A stretch of 22,578 bases of DNA from Ophiothrix spiculata (taxonomy: Eukaryota > Echinodermata > Ophiuroidea > Amphilepidida > Ophiotrichidae), in NCBI GenBank assembly GCA_000969725.1, contig JXSR01S019513.1; one strand, written 5' to 3'. Of the stretch, positions 18,938 to 22,578 are shown one piece after another. The notes below the pieces were generated by a model, which had not been told where the DNA came from, ran no database searches, and was given only the letters and a program-made list of their open reading frames with translations. Numbering within the stretch: position 1 is the stretch's first letter; each line of letters opens with the position of its first letter. The position numbers and the translations under genes were made by a program.

Positions 18938-20597
18938 ATGTATGAGGGGTGTTATGGAAAGTTGAATTTTAGTGAAAGAGATAGAGGTAGAGTCTGGAAA
19001 GAGCACATGGAGAGGATTATTAATGAGGAGAATGAATGGGATCGGAAGGTGGAGGCTGATGTGGTGGAAGGGACAGGTGATAGGGTCAATCGAGAAGAGG
19101 TGGTGAAGGCAATTGGAGAGATGAAAACAGGAAAGGCTGTGGGACCGTCAGGGGCGAGTGCTGAGATGATCATTGCAAGTGGAGAGATAGGAATTGGTGT
19201 GATGACAGAGTTGTGTCAGAGGGTTTTTAGATGGAGGGGGATGCCAGAGGAGTGGGCGGTGAGCGTGGTGGTTCCCATTTTTAAAGGAAAAGGGGATGCA
19301 ATGAGCTGTGGTGCATACAGGGGAGTGAAGCTGTTGGAGCATGCAATGAAAATTGTGGAGAGGATTTTAGAGGATAGAATTCGGAGGATAGTGGATGTGG
19401 ATGAGATGCAGTTTGGGTTTATGCCAGAGAAGGAAACGATAGATGAAGTGTTTATTTTGAGGAGGTTGCAAGAGGAATTTCGAGCTAAAGGGAGGAAGTT
19501 GTACATGTGTTTTGTGGATTTGGAGAAGGCTTTTGATAGAGTTCAGAGGAAGGTGATGGAGTGGGCAATGAGGAAGAGAGGAATACCAGAACTTGTTATT
19601 GATGTGGTCACAGAGAGCACTAAAGAAGGTTTGATGTACGAGATGTTGTATGCTAATGACTAGGTCTTAATGAGTGATACAATGGAAGGATTGAAGGAGA
19701 AGTTCTGGAAATGGAAGAAGGCCTTTGAGAGTAAAGGTCTGAAGGTAAATATGGGGAAGACAAAAGTGCTGGTGAGCGGGACGGAGGGAGTGGTGTCAAT
19801 GAGCAAAATAGATCCATGCGGCATATGTGGAAAGAGCATGAAGGCAAACTCTTTGTGGTGTGAGAAATGTATGAAATGGATCCATGGGACATGTACAAAG
19901 ATGAAGAGAGTGACTCCAAGTTTGGCAAGGGATTTTGTGTGTGGACGATGCAAGAGAGGAGATGGTGGGTCAGGGGAATAGATGGAATGGAAAAGTTGTG
20001 CAATGATTTGGAAACGGTGAAGGAGTTCATGTACCTAGGGGATAAAGTTAGCAGGGGCGGAGGATGCGAGGCTGCTGTGACAGCCAGAGTGAGGTATGGG
20101 TGGGTGACGTTTAGGGAATGTGGACTCGTGGAGAAATGTTATTCAGGAAAAGATTTCTGTTAAAGATTAAAGGAATGGTGTATAAGAGCTGTGTGAGATC
20201 GGTGATGTTGTATGGCTGCGAGACTTGGTGTCTGGGCAAAAATGAGATGGGAATTTTGAGGAGGGCAGGGAGAGCGATGTGTGGTGTGAAGTTTAGGGAT
20301 AGGAAGAAGACTGAGGACTTGATGCAGATGTTGGGTGTGGAGGAAGCAGTAGACAGTTTGGCGAAGGCGGATAGTGTGCGCTGGTATGGGCATTTGCTGA
20401 AGAAGGATGAAGGGCATGTTCTTAGAAGGGCCCTTGATTTCGTGGTGGATGGTTCAAGGAGGAGAGGGCGACCAAGGAAGACTTGGAGGATGCAGATGGA
20501 GGAAGAGATTAAAAGGGTTGGGTTGGGGAGGGAGGACGCATTGAATCGGGTGAGATGGAGGGAGGGAGTGAAGACAGTTTCCGCGAGTGTGAGGTGA
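18938..20597 (+). pseudogene. RTE-like reverse transcriptase with inserted PHD-like zinc finger
   Basis: The RT blocks are present in order: GKAVGPSGASAEMI, VVVPIFKGKGDAMSCGAYRG, FGFMPEKETIDEVFI and motif A, FVDLEKAFDRV (about 19510-19542). Motif B is missing: the sequence jumps from GIPELVI to DVVTESTKEG near 19600, implying an in-frame deletion. Motif C reads YAND followed by a TAG (19649-19663), so the second catalytic Asp position is shifted or lost. The same frame continues in the thumb (EKFWKWKKAFESKGLKVNMG). A C4HC3 zinc finger follows at 19817-19951. A stop at 19979-19981 and two frameshifts precede KEFMYLGDKVS, VYKSCVRSVMLYGCETWCLG and RWYGHLLKKDEGHVLRRAL, ending with a basic RRRGRPRKTWR tail and TGA 20595-20597. 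Confidence 0.9.
19817..19951 (+). other. PHD-like C4HC3 zinc finger embedded in the RT
   Basis: Spacing is C-x2-C-x10-C-x2-C-x4-H-x2-C-x15-C-x2-C (CGICG...CEKC...H...C...CGRC), matching the PHD-finger consensus including the Trp before the His region (KCMKWIHGTC). It sits between the RT palm (YAND) and the thumb/C-terminal domain. In PHD proteins such fingers bind histone tails. A chromatin-targeting role for the retroelement is inference only. Confidence 0.75.
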
Positions 20598-20661
20598 ATC
20601 CGGCCACCCCCGTGACTGGGATAAAACCGGATTTAAATATTGGCTTACTACTAATGAAAAA
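20598..20661 (+). other. Short 3' UTR and tail of the RTE-like element
   Basis: A 7-bp stem AATCCGG (20597-20603) with CCGGATT (20627-20633), then TTACTACTAATG and an A-run. The exact end is approximate. Confidence 0.55.
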
Positions 20662-21193
20662 AATGTGCGGTAGCTTTTGGAGCATGCAGGGGGAAGCAAA
20701 TCTACGATATTAATTCCCATGGCCTTATCTGGGCAATGGTAAGATCCGAAACGTATCCCTACTCATATCAGGTAGGGATACGCTCAAGTCCATTGAACCT
20801 CTGTATAGACAGATTTCTATGAAACAACCAAGTGAATATCTTTTTTCGGGTGCATTTAAAGTCACCAAACTACATGTACGCCAGTGTATTCTCATTTAAT
20901 AGTAAGTTTACCAATATATACTGGTCCTAAACCAGCTTCAGTTTAGTTAGTTTGATAGAAGTTTGTAAAAATCCAAATGGCCTCCCAACGCATGCTTTCA
21001 CAAAAATTGTCAAAATATTGTTTTAAAGTCTAGTTGGTTGTATTCCAGAGATCTCATGGATCATTTCAGTGAGTGTTAGGATTGTGCATGTCAACTTTGT
21101 TTACTAAAAATTAATGAAACACTTCGAAACATCTGTCTGTATGCAGTTCCTAATGACTTTCATGCGACTCTCTTGAGAGTCACTTTGGGACTA
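20662..21193. other. Intergenic, two hairpins, no gene recognised
   Basis: Contains a perfect 11-bp inverted repeat CGTATCCCTAC/GTAGGGATACG (20752-20762 and 20772-20782, 9-nt loop) and GACTCTC-TT-GAGAGTC (21166-21181). No coding sequence is supported. Confidence 0.55.
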
Positions 21194-21911
21194 AGCAATG
21201 GTGTAGTTTAGGACCCTGTTCATTAGGAATAAAGTCACTATATTGTTTTAAAATCAACTAAAATTTTATATATCATTAAGGTTTCCTATAATTTCAGCCA
21301 TCAAGCTGAACTTGTCAAAAAAGTGATTTACCTTACTTTTTAGGTCTTAGTCAGGCTTCCGCGATCATCTCCCTTTGATGCATATTTCATCTTTGCATAG
21401 TTTATTGCAATTTTCAAGCAACCAAAGATCGCGTCACAAAATCGGCGCAATAAATAGCCAACTACCGAGCGTCTCATAAAAATGTTCGGCGAACAGGTGT
21501 TCATTAAAATTGCCGTTACTTCTCATTTTTTACTGCAAAATTTCACTCATTTTTTAAAATTTGTGAATCTTTCTAACATTTTTAAAACAACATTTTCTTG
21601 TCAACGGAAACCGAGCTTCATCAATTACAGGTAAGTTTTTGAAATGTAAAAGCATTTTTAGTGGTTTTTGGAGACTAAAAACTTGATGATAATCGTCAAT
21701 TTTAGTACTTTTTACAATTTGTTTTAACCTTGTTGTTTTACCCCGTAATTTCCCTCATTAATCGAATAAGCTCTGTCCTCCTTCTGAAACATCGAACTTG
21801 TTGTCTAAAGAACATGGAAAGTATTTTAAAAAGCTTCTTTGGTTAATTTAGCTTGAGAAATAAGTGACTTTTATTCCTTATTATGAACAGGGTCCTAACT
21901 ACATCATTACT
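21194..21911. mobile_element. ~718-bp non-autonomous inverted-repeat element
   Basis: The left end (21194-21239) and the complement of the right end (21862-21911) match over about 45 bp with small indels: AG-C/T-AATG-G/A-TGTAGTT, then an exact AGGACCCTGTTCAT and GGAATAAA...GTCACT. The interior is AT-rich and non-coding. It includes TTACAG|GTAAGT near 21626-21637, a good splice-donor match. The target duplication is uncertain: TA pairs flank GGACCCTG, and ACTA occurs near both outer ends, but neither gives a clean solution. Confidence 0.7.
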
Positions 21912-21963
21912 ATTTAAAGATATGGGTCTACGATACCAGATCTAGGACCTTCTATATAGATAT

Positions 21964-22138
21964 CCAACTGCAGATCCCATCACTTCAAATGATGGTGTAC
22001 TGAAGCTTTTAACCACTCTCAAAATCAACAAAGCAACTGGACCTGATGAATTAATTATCTGCTCACATTCTCAAAGATTTTGCAGTTGAAATATCACCCA
22101 TCCTGACACACATTTTTCAGCAATCCTTAAACACCAGG
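21964..22138 (+). pseudogene. Short LINE reverse transcriptase fragment
   Basis: The frame at 21964 reads PTADPITSNDGVLKLLTTLK then INKATGPDE. This is the KATGPD block at the start of RT domains in CR1/Jockey-type LINEs. A frameshift near 22055-22067 leads to ILKDFAVEISPILTHIFQQS and LNTR. Similarity stops at about 22138, where unrelated sequence begins. It is a small, old remnant without catalytic motifs, and is not part of the two larger elements. Confidence 0.75.
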
Positions 22139-22578
22139 TATATGTCGGCCGTGATATGGCAGAACCACGTAACTCAAATTTTTGACTTTTTGAGATAAAA
22201 ACAGTTTATAGTATATCGAGGGCGCTATTTTCATTTCTGAAAGTCCCAGCTAACGAATTCATAACATTTCGGAGATAGTAGGACGTATCTCAGCACTTTT
22301 TTGGATTTTTCCTCTCGATTTTTGTGGCAGAACAACGTATCTCAAGTTACGTCACTGTATACGGCGTTCTTAATTTGGCAAAACAACGTATGTCTTGAGA
22401 TAGGCTGATTTGCCATTATAAAGTGTGTTCATTATATAATGGTGGAAATTAAAATGAGGTGGTCTATTTGGTATTATTTTGGTTTTAAAGTAATAAATAT
22501 GCATACAAAAACATGATATATGCTGTTTAACCATGCAAATACTTACAGAACAAAAAAAAAACTTGATTTATTTTCTCT
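22139..22578. repeat. Intergenic with three dispersed TGGCAGAAC-type repeats
   Basis: Related words start at 22157 (TGGCAGAACCACGTAACTCA), 22325 (TGGCAGAACAACGTATCTCA) and 22376 (TGGCAAAACAACGTATGTCT), all in the same orientation. They may be parts of one repeat family that truncates the RT fragment at 22138. No gene is recognised to the window end. Confidence 0.5.

Larger units (their letters stand above)
13760..20661 (+). mobile_element. RTE-like non-LTR retrotransposon, interrupted by two insertions
   Basis: The pieces 13760-14053, 14322-14510 and 18190-20661 read as one collinear endonuclease plus reverse transcriptase polyprotein of about 2.95 kb. The purine-rich coding strand is unlike the AT-rich surroundings. 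The segments rejoin at amino-acid precision: ITV | VMVFEEEV across the MITE, and GKGSD | GFEGVHGG across the LINE. The 3' UTR is very short, with a 7-bp AATCCGG/CCGGATT stem at 20597-20633 and a TACTACTAATG-like tail, in keeping with the short 3' ends of RTE elements. The 5' end is not defined. Stops, frameshifts and a deletion of the RT core show it is inactive. Confidence 0.85.

Overview
The window reads as eukaryotic, AT-rich, non-coding-dominated DNA from a metazoan, most likely a marine invertebrate deuterostome such as an echinoderm. The grounds are: no operons or bacterial gene spacing; splice-site-like and promoter-like signals; decayed non-LTR retrotransposons of the CR1/L2 group and of an RTE-like family; several foldback/MITE-type repeats; and many copies of the AGGCCTA word, which I associate with such genomes (taxon is inference, not proven). 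A 50-N assembly gap lies at 12193-12242.

Layout. 1-2.1 kb: a plausible first exon of a secreted-protein gene on the minus strand (promoter-like block, Kozak ATG, signal peptide, GTGAGT splice donor). 2.2-3.3 kb: degenerate internally repeated DNA and a small TIR-like element. 3.3-7.0 kb: mostly featureless, with hairpins and a YY1/E2F-like site pair near 6.0 kb. 7.9-9.4 kb: three palindromic elements in a row, ending with an 835-bp element that has a 9-bp target duplication and 42-bp-period palindromic repeats inside its ends. 9.4-12.1 kb: no recognisable gene. 12.1-13.0 kb: a 5'-truncated CR1/L2-group LINE fragment on the minus strand.

13.76-20.66 kb is a nested transposon stack. The outermost and oldest layer is an RTE-like non-LTR element on the plus strand. 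Its endonuclease region is split twice: first by a 268-bp MITE with 4-bp target duplications (14054-14321), then by a 3.68-kb CR1/L2-group LINE (14511-18189). After both inserts the endonuclease resumes and runs into a reverse transcriptase that contains a PHD-like C4HC3 zinc finger. All copies carry stops and frameshifts and appear dead.

20.7-22.6 kb: a 0.7-kb inverted-repeat element, a short RT fragment, and a few dispersed TGGCAGAAC-type repeats. No intact protein-coding gene, rRNA, tRNA or CRISPR array was found. The protein pieces do not form a pathway; apart from the candidate minus-strand exon, the window is a record of successive transposon insertions.
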